Source: Agrostemma githago (taxonomy: Eukaryota > Streptophyta > Magnoliopsida > Caryophyllales > Caryophyllaceae). Taken from it: DNA of 64,000 bases. Both the position numbers and the translations under genes were made by a program. The stretch lies in assembly GCA_958450325.1 (NCBI GenBank), contig OY288241.1:54136078-54200077 (forward strand). The letters are read 5' to 3'. The notes below the pieces were generated by a model. That model did no database searches. It saw only the letters and a program-made list of their open reading frames with translations, and was not told the origin of the DNA. Positions 44,490 to 56,590 of this stretch are shown one piece after another; the first letter of the stretch is position 1; each line of letters starts with the position of its first letter.

Positions 44490-44585
44490 TCCATGCAAGT
44501 CGCGTGGATATCATGCGAGTCGCGCGGGTGTCATGCGAGTCGCGCGCCTGTGCAAGTCGCGCGAAGTTCATACAAGTCGCGTGAT
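44490..44585 (+). repeat. GAGTCGCGCG tandem repeats in LTR
   Basis: Five copies of a 17-22 base unit CATGCGAGTCGCGCGGGTGT and variants. The right LTR has four (50850-50922). The unit number changed after insertion. Confidence 0.8.
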
Positions 44586-45463
44586 TGCCTGGAAATTGCG
44601 ACACTAAAGGATTTTTTTTAGTTCAATTTTAAAACGACTTATAACATCTTTTCTAAACTCGCTTCTAATATTTGGTATTGATTCCATAATCAAATATCGA
44701 ATATGACGAGCATCAAAATTTTAAAGTCGAGTATAAATCGTACCATACTTTTACAAGACCTAGCAAAATTATTGATTTTCCAAAATCATGCATCATGTTT
44801 ACATTATCCTATAGCATTCTATATTTTCGCAAACCGTTATTATCGTTATACCGTTACTAACATGTTTGTTTCCATCTTTGTCGATTTTATTTTTCGTTAT
44901 TTATTTTATTGTACTAAAATAAATCTCGCATGCTAAATACAACTTTGACGTTAAATTTACATGCATTAAATCGACCTAGCAACCCATTCAATTATTCACA
45001 TGTTTAGGCAAAATATTGTTTGCATAACATTTTTATCGTATTACTAACGCGCGTATCTCCAAATCAAACAATATCTTAGTAGAGGCCGCTAATGTGCGGG
45101 CGGGGTTGGGTGTTCTTTGTGAACTTCCCAACACGTACCCTCACCCCTTACTCAGAACCATGGTTTCCGGATGTCCGAATCCATTGGCACACAAGAGTCA
45201 TTCAATACACGGTATCCGATAACGTCGGTATCGGTATCAAATGCAAAGGGACGAACCCAATAAACTCTGAGGTCAGAATGGGCCGTATTTTGTACACGGC
45301 CCACTAAGATATAGAGTGGGTTCGAACGGGCCCGAACTCCCACAAAGTTCGGTGGCGACTCCACTTCGATTAAATTTCAATTCGACCCATCTCATATGGA
45401 GATTCATTCGCCTCCCCAAACCCGCGCGTGGCTGCGTCGGGGTTGACCTATGTCATGTCCACA

Positions 45464-48400
45464 ATTTGGCGACTCCGCTAGGGGTTAACTGATGTGTGAC
45501 TTACCATCGGCATCCTCAGGGTGAGACTCGAATAGAAATTGTTTGACTAGTACAATACGCGTTTTGGTTTTACGGTTCATGCATAACCCTATTTTTACCC
45601 AGGCCGGTACTGGTGACCGACGTCCCACTATACCGTGATATACTCCAATATGGATATGTCAAAGGTGTCCATAGTCGATTCGTATGGGTTTCGCGGCATG
45701 TTCTAAGCTCAACTCGACTATGTGCACTGGTATAGAACCTTTATAGACCGACCGAGACTTAGTACAGAGCATACATGGTGTCGTTACTATGCTTGCGTGA
45801 CTATGTGCTATTTGGTTTCTAAAGTCGCTTTCAAAAACCATCTTTTTTCAAAGATTGCATCTTCCTCAAAATATCCAATTTCAAAACCCGGGACGTATAC
45901 CGAATTTAGGACTTATGATTTTATTTAAAATAGCCTATTTCTAGCTGGTATTCTGCCCATTTCAAAACTCGAAAATATTTTCGAACTCTCAAATTTGAGG
46001 CCCAATACATTTTTTTCTAATTTTTGAAAAATTAGGCCCCCCTCCACCGAATTTTTTTCGGATTAAAAAAAAAATCATTTTCAAAACCTTCCTCTTCTTA
46101 GGACTTCAAGTGTTAGTTTGTGTCGGGTCGTGTCATAAGTCGTCGAGGTCTTTAGCGTCGAGACTTTGTCGATCTTACATCACGGGTTTCTTCACTATCC
46201 CAGTCCGCCTTATTAGACTAAGGCAAGGCCCACCTACGTATGACATACTCCTACAAAGGAGGGCCCATCTACACATTCGAGTCCAAAGTCTGGGGATGTA
46301 TCACGTGGACCTTTTTTCGAACAGGACTCGGCCCACCCGCCGAATCCTAAGGAAGGCCCACCTCTCAAGAGTCACCCGTCTAGGTGTCCTTTCCGAGTCA
46401 TTTCCTTTTCAGGCTTTTCCTCACTCGGGGGCTACCCTCCAGCAGGGCGATCAATCACGGTTGCTTTAAGGGTCGTGTCGTCTCACATACCCCACTTTTG
46501 AGTAACTTAGATGTCATACCATCTGAGTCCTATCTGAGTCCTTGGCCTCACTTGGGGGCTATTCTCCGACGGAGCGATTAATCACTGTCACTCTGAGAAT
46601 CGCACCCTACACATTTGTCTTAGGAGAGTCTAACCCGAGTCAAACACGGTCGTCCCATTTTCAGACTCACCCTTCTGCAGCTCGAGTCTAATTCGCGGTC
46701 GTTACCTCGTCTAGGTCAACATTCGAGTATTCCGGTCCGAGAGTCTTTGTCGACCCGTCACCCCGGGCCGTGTCTAGTTTGACTCCCTCTCTTGCACTTG
46801 CGCAAAGCCGAGTTTAGGCGAGTCGTGGCACCCTTCGTTCTCTCCAATCAAAGACCTTACCAAAAAAAAAACCAACCGAGCATCCGAGTCCGGATTTGAT
46901 TCGAGTCTAAGTCTGAGTCCGAGTCTAGGATACCCTACATCCTCATTTCCAAATCAGAGTCAGAGTATTTTGCATTCTGTCCTCTTTTTCAAAATTCAAT
47001 AAAATCAGCTTTCAAATATTCTTTTCTTATATATTTTCCTTATGTGTTTCCGAGAACATGATAAACACCATCATACATTGTGAGCACATGCACGTGACTA
47101 TTATAGGCACATCTATAATGACTGCACGAAACGGAGCCCGTGTTTCCCTTTTACCTGTTCCATGTCTGACATTGAAAGCCACAAAACTACACTTAGCAGG
47201 AGCGGTATCGAATCCTATGACAAATTTAGGTAATCTCCTAGTTTGGGTTCAAGACGGGAGGCAAGCTCATTTCCCACAATAAACAGCCATCCAACAAGAT
47301 CAACCAATCCCCACCTCAGGTTTTAGTTTGACCAACAAAAGAAAACTGGACGAAAAAAAAAATCAAAAGTAAAAAAAAAAAAAAAAAGACTGGCCGAAAA
47401 AAAAATCAGAAGTCCAAGAAAAAAAACAGGACATAAAAAAAAATCAAAAGTCCAGGAAAAAGCAAAAGGCCAAAACAAAAAGCAGGCCATTATCAAAAAA
47501 AAAGAGGCACCCACGACCGAGGTTAAGCGGTCAATCCAAATGAATAATCCCATGACCGGAGCTAAGAGGTCAACCAAAAAAATTAAAAAAGCCCATGACC
47601 GGGGTCAACGGTCTGCCTAAATAAAAGTCCTTTGACCGGAATACGGTCAATTCAAAATTATCGATGTCCATACCATCCAATAGGGGAGAAATGATCAAGT
47701 TGGTCAACTAACACCACATTTAGCCTTCCCACATTACAACCCTCAAGACCTTTCCGAGACCTAGGCTAGAGACAGCCCGAAATTTTGAGGATTCAAGCTC
47801 CATAGGCTTCCCCTAACCATTAGGGTCAAACATGAAAACCAGATCCCGCATTATCAAAACCTATCCCGATCAAAGTTCAAGCCATTGCACAACAACTACA
47901 ACACAACACAACAAGACATAACAAAATTCACAATCACCATACAAAGACCCGAGATCAAAACTCGTCAAAGACCCGAGAGGAAAACTCGTCAAATACCATC
48001 CCAATTCTTCTCATCCAAACCAGTTGCCAACCCCAAACACGGGAACTCAACTTGCAGTCGGCATAGAACATGCCCAAATAGTTCACACCACCTCTGATGG
48101 CTACCCCGGAGAAGGCTTACAGTCACAGGATCAACATCCTAACCATTCTAGCCCTTTGATCAAGACATCATTGGGAATGCACCTAGCCTACACCATTGCT
48201 ATGGCTAGTTACACACAAAGTCCCATTAGACTAGGGACCATAATATATCTTTCAATCACTGAACTACGGCATGGTTTGATTTCACTACACGTGAATACGT
48301 AGACAACCTTTCAACAGAGGCACAACCACCCACATTGACACGCATTCAAAAAGCACCGTCATTCCGATCACGACACTGTCATGTTCTCAATAGCTAGCCT

Positions 48401-49369
48401 TGTCGTCCTGGGGGCTTCTATTAGACAGAAGTTCTCCATCCACTCACATAATCAAAATACTTTCAAAAACTAGCCTCCTTTCTGTAGTGTGTCCTAGTAC
48501 TCGGCTCAGTCAAAGACGAGAATCTGTCAGGACTCGAAGCTACATTCTACTTTGGGAAAATTTCCCCAAAACCAAAAATTCAAGAAAGAACCAGACTACA
48601 GCATTGCTACCGCTAAGCCCTATAACAGATCGTTCCCATTTCAACTTCGACCGTGTTGCCACTCGCCTAGGCTACGGAATAGCGCAACTTAAGAGTCTTG
48701 TCATCTTAGGTGGCCCACCTCACAGTCCAACCTCTTTGAGAGTCCAAGTCGTGTCTGTCAACTCGTCCTGTCACGTCCAGAGTCGAGTCTGTCGGTAGGC
48801 CTCTCTCTTCAAATTCCCGCTTTAAAATTTGCAAAACTTAGTCATTTGAGAAAATCCTTTTCAACAAGGTCAAATTTCGGTCTATTTAAAATGCAAATTT
48901 CTTTTCTACCATTTTCAATTTTGAAAACCTATCTCCTAGCACGTGAGTTGCTTTCAGGACTTCGATTTCAAAATGAAGCAAAAAATCACTTTCCCCAGCG
49001 CGAGTCATATTTTTACCTACGTGTTACAAGCAAAATTTTATGTAACTTGTACAGGTACGATTCAAGGCTTCCGAAACAAGCCCGCGCAGCTCATATATCT
49101 CCCCAGCGGAAAGCCCAAGGCGGCATTTATCACGGGATGGGCCCACATATAGGCGCGCCCGGGACTTACACGACAAGTCCCAAATTCCCCCACGAAGTTA
49201 TCATCGTCTACTCAGGTCTGATTTCTGTCTTATGGCTGGCGAGCCCTCCATGCAAGTCTAAAGGACTATAAACGACCCGACCGGCAGTCTGCCAGGTCTT
49301 AATCCCTCGATTGGCCTGGTAGCTACTCTGACTTTCGCCTTGTCCAAGCCTCAGTCGGAGTGGGGGCTC
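45464..49369 (+). other. Non-coding interior of Ogre-like element
   Basis: It begins ATT then primer site TGGCGACTCCGCTAGGGG (45467-45484) and ends in polypurine tract AGTGGGGGCTC (49359-49369). Frames of 60-140 codons occur but none has gag or pol motifs. Repetitive pieces: CTCACTYGGGGGCTA...GGGCGATYAATCAC twice (46425-46600), many CGAGTC words (46620-46960), A-rich AAAAATCAAAAGTCCA repeats (47340-47500) and CCATGACCGGRGTNAA..GGTCAA repeats (47505-47650). 49225-49369 resembles the Tat 3' region at 21470-21600. It depends on a partner for all proteins. Confidence 0.75.
47335..47655 (+). repeat. A-rich and GACCGG tandem repeats
   Basis: First part: repeats of CAAAAGTCCAGGAAAAA type with A runs. 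Second part: four units of about 45 bases around CATGACCGGNGTNAAG.GGTCAA. Both are inside the Ogre-like interior. Confidence 0.65.
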
Positions 49370-51802
49370 TGTAGACACCCACATTTGGCTGTTAGGTGTC
49401 TATAGCAGTTTCCAAAAAACACCTGATGTTGATCGGACGCAAACATGTTTCTACGCGCTCGGATGTGGGCTCGAAACCAATAGTTTCTGGCTTGGGTTTT
49501 TTACGGAGTACAAATCTCACAAAACCGACCTCAAATTCAGACCCAGTGGGTCATTTCCAATCAAATAAGACTAATTTGGGTCAAAACCGACACCGAAAAT
49601 AAAACCGTCTTTTAGCGACCGGGTCAAAACCCAGTCAAAGCCGTTTCCGAGAGCAAACCCGCGGTCCTCTTTCAGGTGGGCCACTCGATCGAGTCCATCA
49701 GGGCACTTGATCGAGTAACCCTAAACAAGGAGGGAGAGCAATTGCCTATATAAACACCCCCCCTTGCATGCAATTGAAACCCTAACTTTCATAACTACAC
49801 ATCAACTTTTCACAACTTTTACACATCCTAATCAACCCTAATCAACCCCTCTATAACCCTAATCTTCACCCATCACAATTCACCCTCTTCAACCTTAAAC
49901 CCTAGCATCTTGGAACCCTAAACCACCATAACTCAACTTACATCAACCTCCATTCTCCTGTGCTAAAGCCACAACTAACGAGATCTATCCAAGACTAAGA
50001 AACATGTAGGTTGATGGTGAAAAATCCCGTTCTTTTCTCTTCTCCTTTCTTTCCTCGTGTCGTCTGCGCGTCGTTATCATCATTGTCGTCTGTTTTTATT
50101 TTTTTATTTTTATCGCCGCGTCTCTAATATCAATAATAATTACTAGTATAAAAACATTAAAATACATATGGATTTGTGTCGAGTGCGAATGATGACGGGA
50201 TAAGGAAATCCGAATATACAAGGGTGTTTCACCCGACGTTGCCGGTCGCTTATCCCGACGTTGCCGGTGTTTGCATCATCATTAATCGCATATTTCATCG
50301 ATTTCAAATACTATTTTCGAAACAAACATTTTTTTTATTAAGGTCGAAACCCTTTGACGCGGATCCGACATCACACAATCCGCAAGGATTTTTACGATGT
50401 CGGGATGCCGAGGGAAGCCAGTCAAGTTTTTTTTTAATTCAAGTAGTTGCAAAGAGTTGTTCTTTAAATTCGATACCAATTCAATAATTGTATGTCGCAT
50501 CTAAACGAACTAGTCAACAAATCCAACTAATACGATTTTTGTTGATGCTAAAATAGTTGTCACCTAATTCAATAGAATAATTATGACACTATAAACGTGG
50601 AGATTATTCATTTCGTTTTAGTTGATTTAAAACGACTTACAAATTTATTTTCTAGATTTCGCTCTAAATATTCGATATCGATTCAATAATCGAATATCGG
50701 ATACGACGAGTATCCAAATCTGAATCGAGCATAAATCATACAATATTTTTGTCCGATTCAATAAAAATCATCATTCCAAGGATGCGATACCGAGTCCGTA
50801 GTCGAATATCAAATCTGACGGAATTAATCAAAAAGCCAAAACAGCCCTCCATGCGAGTCGCGCGGGTGTCATGCGAGTCGCGCGCCTGAGCAAGTCGCGC
50901 GAAGTTCATACAAGTCGCGTGATTGCCTGGAAATTGCGACACAAAAGGATTTTTTTTAGTTCAATTTTAAAACGACTTATAACATCTTTTCTAAACTCGC
51001 TCCTAATATTTGGTATTGATTCCATAATCAAATATCGAATATGACGAGCATCGAAATTTTAAAGTCGAGTATAAATCGTACCATATTTTTACACGACTTA
51101 GCAAAATTATCGATTTTCCAAAATCATGCATCATGTTTACATTATCCTATAGCATTCTACATTTTCGCAAACCGTTATTATCGTTATACCGTTACTAACA
51201 TGTTTCTTTCCATCTTTGTCGATTTTATTTTCCGTTATTTATTTTATTGTACTAAAATAAACCTCGCATGCTAAATCCAACTTTGACGTTAAATTTAGAT
51301 GCATTAAATCGACCTAGCAACCCATTCAATTATTCACATGTTTAGGCAAAATATTGTTTGCATAACATTTTCATCGTATTACTAACGCGCGTATTTCAAA
51401 ATCAAACGATATCTTAGTAGAGGCCGCTAATGTGCGGGCGGGGTTGGGTGTTCTTTGTGAACTTCCCAACCCGTACCCTCACCCCTTACTCCGAACCATG
51501 GTTTCCGGATGTCCGAATCCATTGGCACATGAGAGTCATTCAATACACGGTATCCGATAACGTCGGTATCGGTATCAAGTGCAAAGGGACGAACCCAATA
51601 AACTCTGAGATCAGAATGGGCGATATTTTGTACACGGCCCACTAAGATATAGAGTGGGTTTGAACGGGCCCGAACTCCCACAAAGTTCGGTGGCGACTCC
51701 ACTTCGATTTAAATTTCAATTCGACCTATCTCATATGGAGATTCATTCGCCTCCCCAAACCCGCGCGTGGCCGCGTCGGGGTGGACCTATGTCATGTCCA
51801 CA
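49370..51802 (+). repeat. 3' LTR of Ogre-like element
   Basis: 2433 bases, TGTAGACACC to ATGTCCACA, followed by CTTCG. It is easily aligned to the left LTR with scattered substitutions; the main differences are the deletion near 50255 and one tandem unit less near 50850. Confidence 0.9.
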
Positions 51803-51815
51803 CTTCGGTTTGCAG

Positions 51816-52493
51816 CCCCTAGGTCCGATGAGGACCTTCTCCGGTTTTACGACATTCCTTGAGATATATTCTCGAAAGTTGACCCCTGCGGCAAAGGGGA
51901 TTATCGCGAGGACCGCTCTAGGTCCCGTGGTCGAGTAGTGAGTCCGGTTGGTGGGTTGCAAGACTAAGTGCAACCTTATGGAGATTAGAGCGATGGTAGA
52001 TCGCTTTCATGATACTACCTCGACCTTCCACATGCCCTTCGGGGAGGTTGGGATGACTTTAGAGGATTTCGGGGTGATCACCGGTTTTCCCTGGCGTCCG
52101 GAGAGGATTAGGTGGGCTGCTGAGGGTCCTAGGTTAGATAGTGATGAGGTACGGGGCCTCATCGAGGATTGTTTGGAGCGTGAGGCCTATAGCACGCCTC
52201 ATGCTTTGATGAGTTCGTATATCACCGACCACTTTGAGCGGGTGGCGGTGTTAGAGGGTCGAGTACCCAACACGCCGGAGCAGGATGCTCGGTTATGGTT
52301 GTGGTACTTCCTAGGATCGACCCACTTCTCGGATAAAGGCGAGAGGTTCAGCACTAGGATTTTGCCCCACCTAGCTGATCTAGAATAGCTGGGACGCTTT
52401 GATTGGGTGACCGCGGCTTTCGCGGAGATGACTCGCTGTTTGCAAGTCATGGTAAGGCTGTTGGAGGTGGAGTCGGCCTCAGCCTTGCCCATC
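51816..52493 (+). pseudogene. Antisense PMD gene of Tat2, core exon
   Basis: Exon after acceptor TTTGCAG. Open in two frames: 51816-51938 (PLGPMRTFSGFTTFL ... AKGIIARTALGP) and 51948-52388 (RFHDTTSTFHMPFGEVGMTL, EDFGVITGFPW, LWLWYFLGSTHFSDKGERFS). The TFHMPFGE...TLEDFG.ITGFPW pattern is the start of the plant mobile domain. It is better preserved than the Tat1 copy (23779-24480), with one frameshift near 51940 and a stop at 52388. CACTA4 cuts it at 52494. The upstream exon end and donor are at 42841-42875, displaced by the Ogre-like insertion. Confidence 0.75.
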
Positions 52494-52569
52494 CACTACA
52501 AGAGGTAAAGTTAGTGGCGACTGATCTTAGCTACTGACATCTGTCGCAAAAAACAGACGCGCGACTGTC

Positions 52570-52870
52570 AACAGTTGCTAAGCAACAGTGGCTACAGTTA
52601 GTCGCATCTAGCGACTGATTTCAGTCGCTAAAAATACGCGCGACTGAAATCAGTCGCTAAATTTAGCGACTGAAATCAGTCGCTATGGCATCATTTTAGC
52701 GACTGAAATCAGTCGCTATGGCATCATTTTAGCGACTGAAATCAGTCGCTAAGAGCGTCAGTTAGCGACTGAAATCAGTCGCTAAATGGTACGACGTGGC
52801 GTCCTACAGCGACTTATTTCAGTCGCTAAATAGAAAATTTAGCTAATGCTATCAGTCGTTACCGTGCCAG
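52570..52870. repeat. CACTA4 subterminal palindromes AGCGACTGA-AA-TCAGTCGCT
   Basis: About eight copies of a 20-base near-perfect palindrome built on GCGACTGA and TCAGTCGC, spaced 20-40 bases, some with AA and some with TT in the middle. Such repeats are where CACTA TNPA proteins bind. Confidence 0.9.
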
Positions 52871-53109
52871 AAATAGGCCGGTTATATTTATTAATTTTCT
52901 AGCCAAAATCTGCACAATAAAACAAACCAACAACCACAATACATCCCAAACATCATTCCAAACGTTGTTCCAAACGTTACGCAAGCTTCACACTCCAAAA
53001 TTGGCAACCAAGTATGCATACGTCGTGAATACACTAAATTAAAAGTATTGTTACAAACTGTTTTTTCAACAAGCATTCAGAAACTACAAATTGTTTTCAT
53101 TCAATCAAC

Positions 53110-54397
53110 TCAGCCAACAGGGAAACTAGCTGACGCACCACTACCACCGTCACCGAAGGGGTCTCTAGGATCCGGGAATCGGGGAGTGGGGCCGGAGTTG
53201 CAGTTACACTGCTGCGTGTTCCTAAGACGCCGTAGCTCTTCCAGAATTTGCAAGTTAATGGACACCTGCGTCTTTAGCCTCTCATTCTGCTCCTTCATCT
53301 GCTCGGCCATAGCTGCCCGTTGCGCCCTCTTCTCTCAAAGTTCCGCCCTCATCTTAGCCATCTCGGATGGTACACACTCGGTCGTGGTCTCATGGGCCCT
53401 CCGAACATTGGGTGGTGTCCAGTACAGGGAATGAGCGTTCCCCGTACCGTACACCGCTCCCTTGCGGTATCCCTCCGCGACTCTAAACCAAATCGTGCTC
53501 GGGTCCACACCTTCATTCTCGGGCGCTCTAGTGGCCGCCAAATACGATCTTTGAAAGAAATTGAAGTCATGATTAGGTTGATTGTTTGAAGAAAAAAAAG
53601 TAACAAAGTCTTGTGTTTGAAACTTACCCAAGTGTCCAAATCCTTCTTCGTGGCGAATGATCGACCGGTGGCATCGTCCCCCTTACTCTTTGCTTCGAGA
53701 AATAGCTGCACAGGAGGAGGGAATTCTCCGGTTTTATTCTTCACCTGTTGACAGTAAATGTAGATTTTTCATTTATTTTTATAATGAAAACATTAAATAA
53801 GAATCCAATATAAAAATCAAAGGTACGGAAATACTAACGTTCATGGCCCGCTGGTGCATCGACTGCGACCCACCGTAGTGGGTGCACTCCGCCTCCGCCT
53901 CGGGGTCGCCTCCCCGCCTCTTGTTCTTTTTCGCCTGGACGGATCTTTTAAGGAAGTTCGGGTCGGAGCGCGCTGTTTGGAACTGTTGGATGGCGTCACC
54001 TACAATTTATACACTTTGAGATCAATAAATGTTTTGAATATATATACAACTTTTTGTTCAGGTACTAACACCAATTTAGTAATCGAACCTCTAAGGTGCT
54101 TGTGTAACTTTTCATCGCTCGCCATCTTATACATCATGTCTTTGTATCTTTCCTTCGCGACATCCATGTATCTGTCTCTCACAGCCACCTCGAGACCATC
54201 GTTGTAAAAGTGTTTCAACTGCAAGATAGTTTGTTGTCATTGTATTAGTAATCTGTAAACAGTACCAGATAATTAATAAAAATCAGAAATTGGTGTACCT
54301 TGAAGTTGGCAAACCACTTCTCCTGTTGCCACAAATGCAACTTGGTCCAACTCGTGCAGTAAGTAGTCAAATCATTCATGAAACTGTCCTTGACTAA
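53110..54397 (-). pseudogene. TNPA-like (Ptta/En/Spm family) transposase accessory gene, truncated
   Basis: Minus strand, at least four exons. 54397-54303 reads YCTSWTKLHLWQQEKWFANF and ends at donor GTACAC. Next comes LKHFYNDGLEVAVRDRYMDV, then DPNFLKRSVQAKKNKRRGG with CTHYGGSQS, then GEFPPPVQLFLEAKSK and SYLAATRAPENEGVDPSTIW, then a C-terminal coiled coil (AEQMKEQNERLKTQVSINLQ, ILEELRRL) ending at 53110. HYGGSxS followed by a PxxxxLFLxxxxK segment is typical of plant transposase PF03004, the DNA-binding partner that recognises subterminal repeats. The 5' part is cut off and one in-frame TGA lies near 53333, so it is inactive. Confidence 0.75.
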
Positions 54398-54759
54398 TTG
54401 TTACCGATCCTACTACCATCAGTTCATCTATACGGGCGAAGACTAATTGTTGAGAATGTGAGTGAGGAGGGAAAGTGGGGTTGGCTGGACTCGCCTTTGG
54501 CTAGAGCGGTGGAATCTTGTGTTCAGAGGATCGATGGGGAGAAACACAAGCAGGCATGCCCGAATGGCAAGGGAAAGAAAAGGTTGGACCGGTAGAGTTC
54601 AGCCGTTTGTATTATGTCTTATTAGTTGATATTATGTGGCGTATTAGTACTAGTTTTTGTAGAGTTTTGACACGTTGTCACTTTCCGAAATAGCCAGGTT
54701 TCAGATGCTTGATGTAAAGGCCTCGACAAAGGCTCGACTTAACCAAATTTTATTGTTAA
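54398..54759 (+). pseudogene. Tail of antisense gene 2 of Tat2
   Basis: Homologous to 28285-28655 of Tat1. The segment GWLDSPLARAVESCVQR (54478-54530) matches WLSSPLARVVEACVRR there, followed by the same untranslated words (GTTTTGACACGTTGTC, CCTCGACAAAGGCTCGA). The rest of the gene was lost with the CACTA4 deletion. An Athila-like LTR follows. Confidence 0.65.
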
Positions 54760-55109
54760 TGTTGATAAGTGTACTTTGTAGTGCCTATTTCGTAGTGCTT
54801 TGGTCCTATTTTCCTTGTGGAATCGCTCCTTGGGAGCGATTTTTGGGCTACTTATGCTTCCTCTAGTTTGTTTCAGGTTCCCGAGACCATTCATGAAGAG
54901 TTGGAGCGATTCCGACTCAATACATACACTTTTTGGAGCCAACGAAGTGAAGGAACGATCACTCGATGCCTTGGATTCGACCCCGAGACCTTGGGACCTA
55001 ATCCCGAGCCTTCGAGACCCGATCCCGAGTCCCGAGAATCGATGAGAAACCCATGAGAGGCAAGGAGGGACCAAAAGGATCATATTGGAGGCCTACAAGA
55101 CTCATCCCA

Positions 55110-55240
55110 GACGGGTATGACCTCAACCCGTCCGGGATGAAGCGCTCAAAAGAGGAGCTCCTGTTTTGGGTCCATCCCGACCGGGATGAGCTCATCCCGA
55201 CCGGGAACAACTCATCCCGACCGGGATGAGCCCATTACAG
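55110..55240 (+). repeat. CATCCCGACCGGGATG palindromic repeats in solo LTR
   Basis: Four to five copies of an inverted repeat CTCATCCCGACCGGGATGAG and partial forms within 130 bases, just upstream of the TATA-like element. Confidence 0.8.
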
Positions 55241-55281
55241 GCCCGCGTCACTTGTTTCCATTCCTCCACCCATTGTAACCC

Positions 55282-55290
55282 AATATATAC
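55282..55290 (+). promoter_or_regulatory. TATA-like element in solo LTR
   Basis: AATATATAC in the context TGTAACCCAATATATACCC, about 520 bases from the LTR start and preceded by the palindromic repeats. Likely the old promoter of the element. Confidence 0.5.
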
Positions 55291-56416
55291 CCTTCCTCTT
55301 GTAATCTAAGCTTATGTTCTTCACTTCCCACTAAACCCTAGACTACTTTAGGTTAGATTATATTAGATTAGTGTAGATTAGTCGGTAATTAGTAGTTAAT
55401 CTTTGTTTAATCTTGTATTAAGAGATCTCTTGAAGAATCCATTCAATCTTGACAACATTGGTGGATGAATTTGGGTTTTCTTTATATACAAGTGTTCATC
55501 TTTTCATCCTTCACTAGTATGGTATAATCCTTTCTTCCTTTTACTCTTTATCTTGTTTGTTTAATTCAAGTTTCAATCTTTAGTTATTGTTTATTGTTTT
55601 GTTCATTATACTTGGTAGTTTCATTATGTATGTTTTGCTGTTTGTGTTGTTTCCTCTTGTTTATGTTAGAATTAGTTTGATAATGTTAGAGTAGTACTCT
55701 TGCTAGGGTTAGTAAGGTTATTAGGGTGTTAATTGGATGATTAAGGGTTTGTTGGAGATGTTGGTGGAAGATTTGGGTTTCCTCTTGGTTTGATGCATAT
55801 CACATGTTTGTTGAAATGCTTGAATGACTAGTATGTGCATATGCTTGTTTTTCTTGTTTTTCTCTTGTGGGTAATAGTTTGCTTGTGGGTTCGGTTCCCT
55901 CACTAAGTAGCGAGAGCCCGGTGAGGACGACCCCTAGGTCGGTCTAAGTTGCGAGAGCCCGGATGCGATCTAGGCCACAATAACACGCTAGTAACCCCGT
56001 TTGTCATGTATGTCGCCAAAATGGGTTTTAGGTGGAACCTCTAGGTGAGTCTAAGTTGCGAGAGCCCGGACTATACCTAGATTACCCTACTACCTCCTTC
56101 ACTCTAGCTCTTCCTTGACCATTCCGTTACCCCTTTGACCCCGACCTAATCCTAGCCCGTTTTCCTTGTTTGTTTTTTCCATCTCCTTAGCCATAGTCTT
56201 AGCCTTCTTCCCCTTCATATCATTCTAGTTTAGCCTAGTTCGTTGATCGAGTCTTGTATTTGGGTGACCTTAGTCTAGACGCCTCTTACCGTCCCCGTGG
56301 ATTCGACCCGACTTACCCTAGCTACCCACTAGGATTAGTTGGTTAATTATTTGATCGGCGGGATCCACGACAAATCCCACCATCAAATGAGAAGCACATT
56401 GTTATTATTTTTTTTT

Positions 56417-56590
56417 ATGATGGCTCGCAACTCTATTCTTCATTTTACCCGGAGCGCCCTTTCGGGTTTTCACTCCGTGCTCGGTTCACCATTTTTGTTT
56501 TTTTTTTGTGTGACAGCTCACAACTCGATTCTTCATTTTGCCCGGGGCGCCCTTTCGGGTTTTCACCCCATCCTCGGTTCATCGTTTGTG
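56417..56590 (-). repeat. Tandem duplication conserved between Tat1 and Tat2
   Basis: Two units of about 85 bases (CAACTCGATTCTTCATTTT, GCCCTTTCGGGTTTTCACYCC), the same as at 28690-28860. It lies downstream of integrase on the minus strand. Confidence 0.75.

Larger units (their letters stand above)
42962..45463 (+). repeat. 5' LTR of Ogre-like element
   Basis: 2502 bases. It contains a TATA box, CCCTAA-rich sequence after it (43370-43520), a five-copy CATGCRAGTCGCGYG tandem (44490-44590) and a 3' part related to Tat LTRs. The right LTR is 70 bases shorter because of a deletion near 50255 and one tandem unit less. Confidence 0.9.
42962..51802 (+). mobile_element. Complete non-autonomous Tat/Ogre-like element
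   Basis: 8841 bases with LTRs 42962-45463 and 49370-51802 (TGTAGACACC to ATGTCCACA), a 5-bp duplication CTTCG, primer site TGGCGACTCCGCTAGGGG and polypurine tract AGTGGGGGCTC. The interior (45464-49369) has no gag or pol. LTR parts (45075-45360) are related to the Tat LTR-A/B repeat unit on the opposite strand (ACGTACCCTCACCCCTTA, TTTCCGGATGTCCGAA), so it belongs to the same clade as the array it sits in, in opposite orientation. It is inserted in the intron just 5' of TTTGCAG in the antisense PMD gene of Tat2. Confidence 0.9.
52494..54397 (-). mobile_element. CACTA4 fragment with TNPA-like gene
   Basis: Starts CACTACAAGAGG after ATC. Subterminal palindromes fill 52570-52870. A multi-exon gene of the Ptta/En/Spm transposase family lies on the minus strand. 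The right end is lost: gene sequence stops at about 54397, where Tat2 sequence resumes, so one side was deleted. Confidence 0.75.
54760..56385 (+). mobile_element. Solo LTR, probably Athila-type gypsy
   Basis: 1626 bases absent from the matching place in Tat1 (28652). Ends TGTTGATAAGTG and CCCACCATCA give TG...CA. The end CGACAAATCCCACCATCA and the GATTCGACCCGACTTACCC stretch before it are as in Athila-like LTRs. A TATA-like element (AATATATAC, 55282-55290) lies mid-way. No interior and no second LTR is present, so this is a solo LTR. A 5-bp duplication is not convincing (GTTAA before, AATGA after). Confidence 0.65.

Noticed and set aside
52570..52870. CRISPR-like array of regularly spaced palindromes
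   Set aside because: Spacing is irregular, the repeats are subterminal repeats next to a CACTA terminal repeat, and the DNA is plant nuclear.
54755..56390. Target duplication of the solo LTR
   Set aside because: GTTAA before and AATGA after do not match; shifting the ends by a base or two does not give five equal bases.
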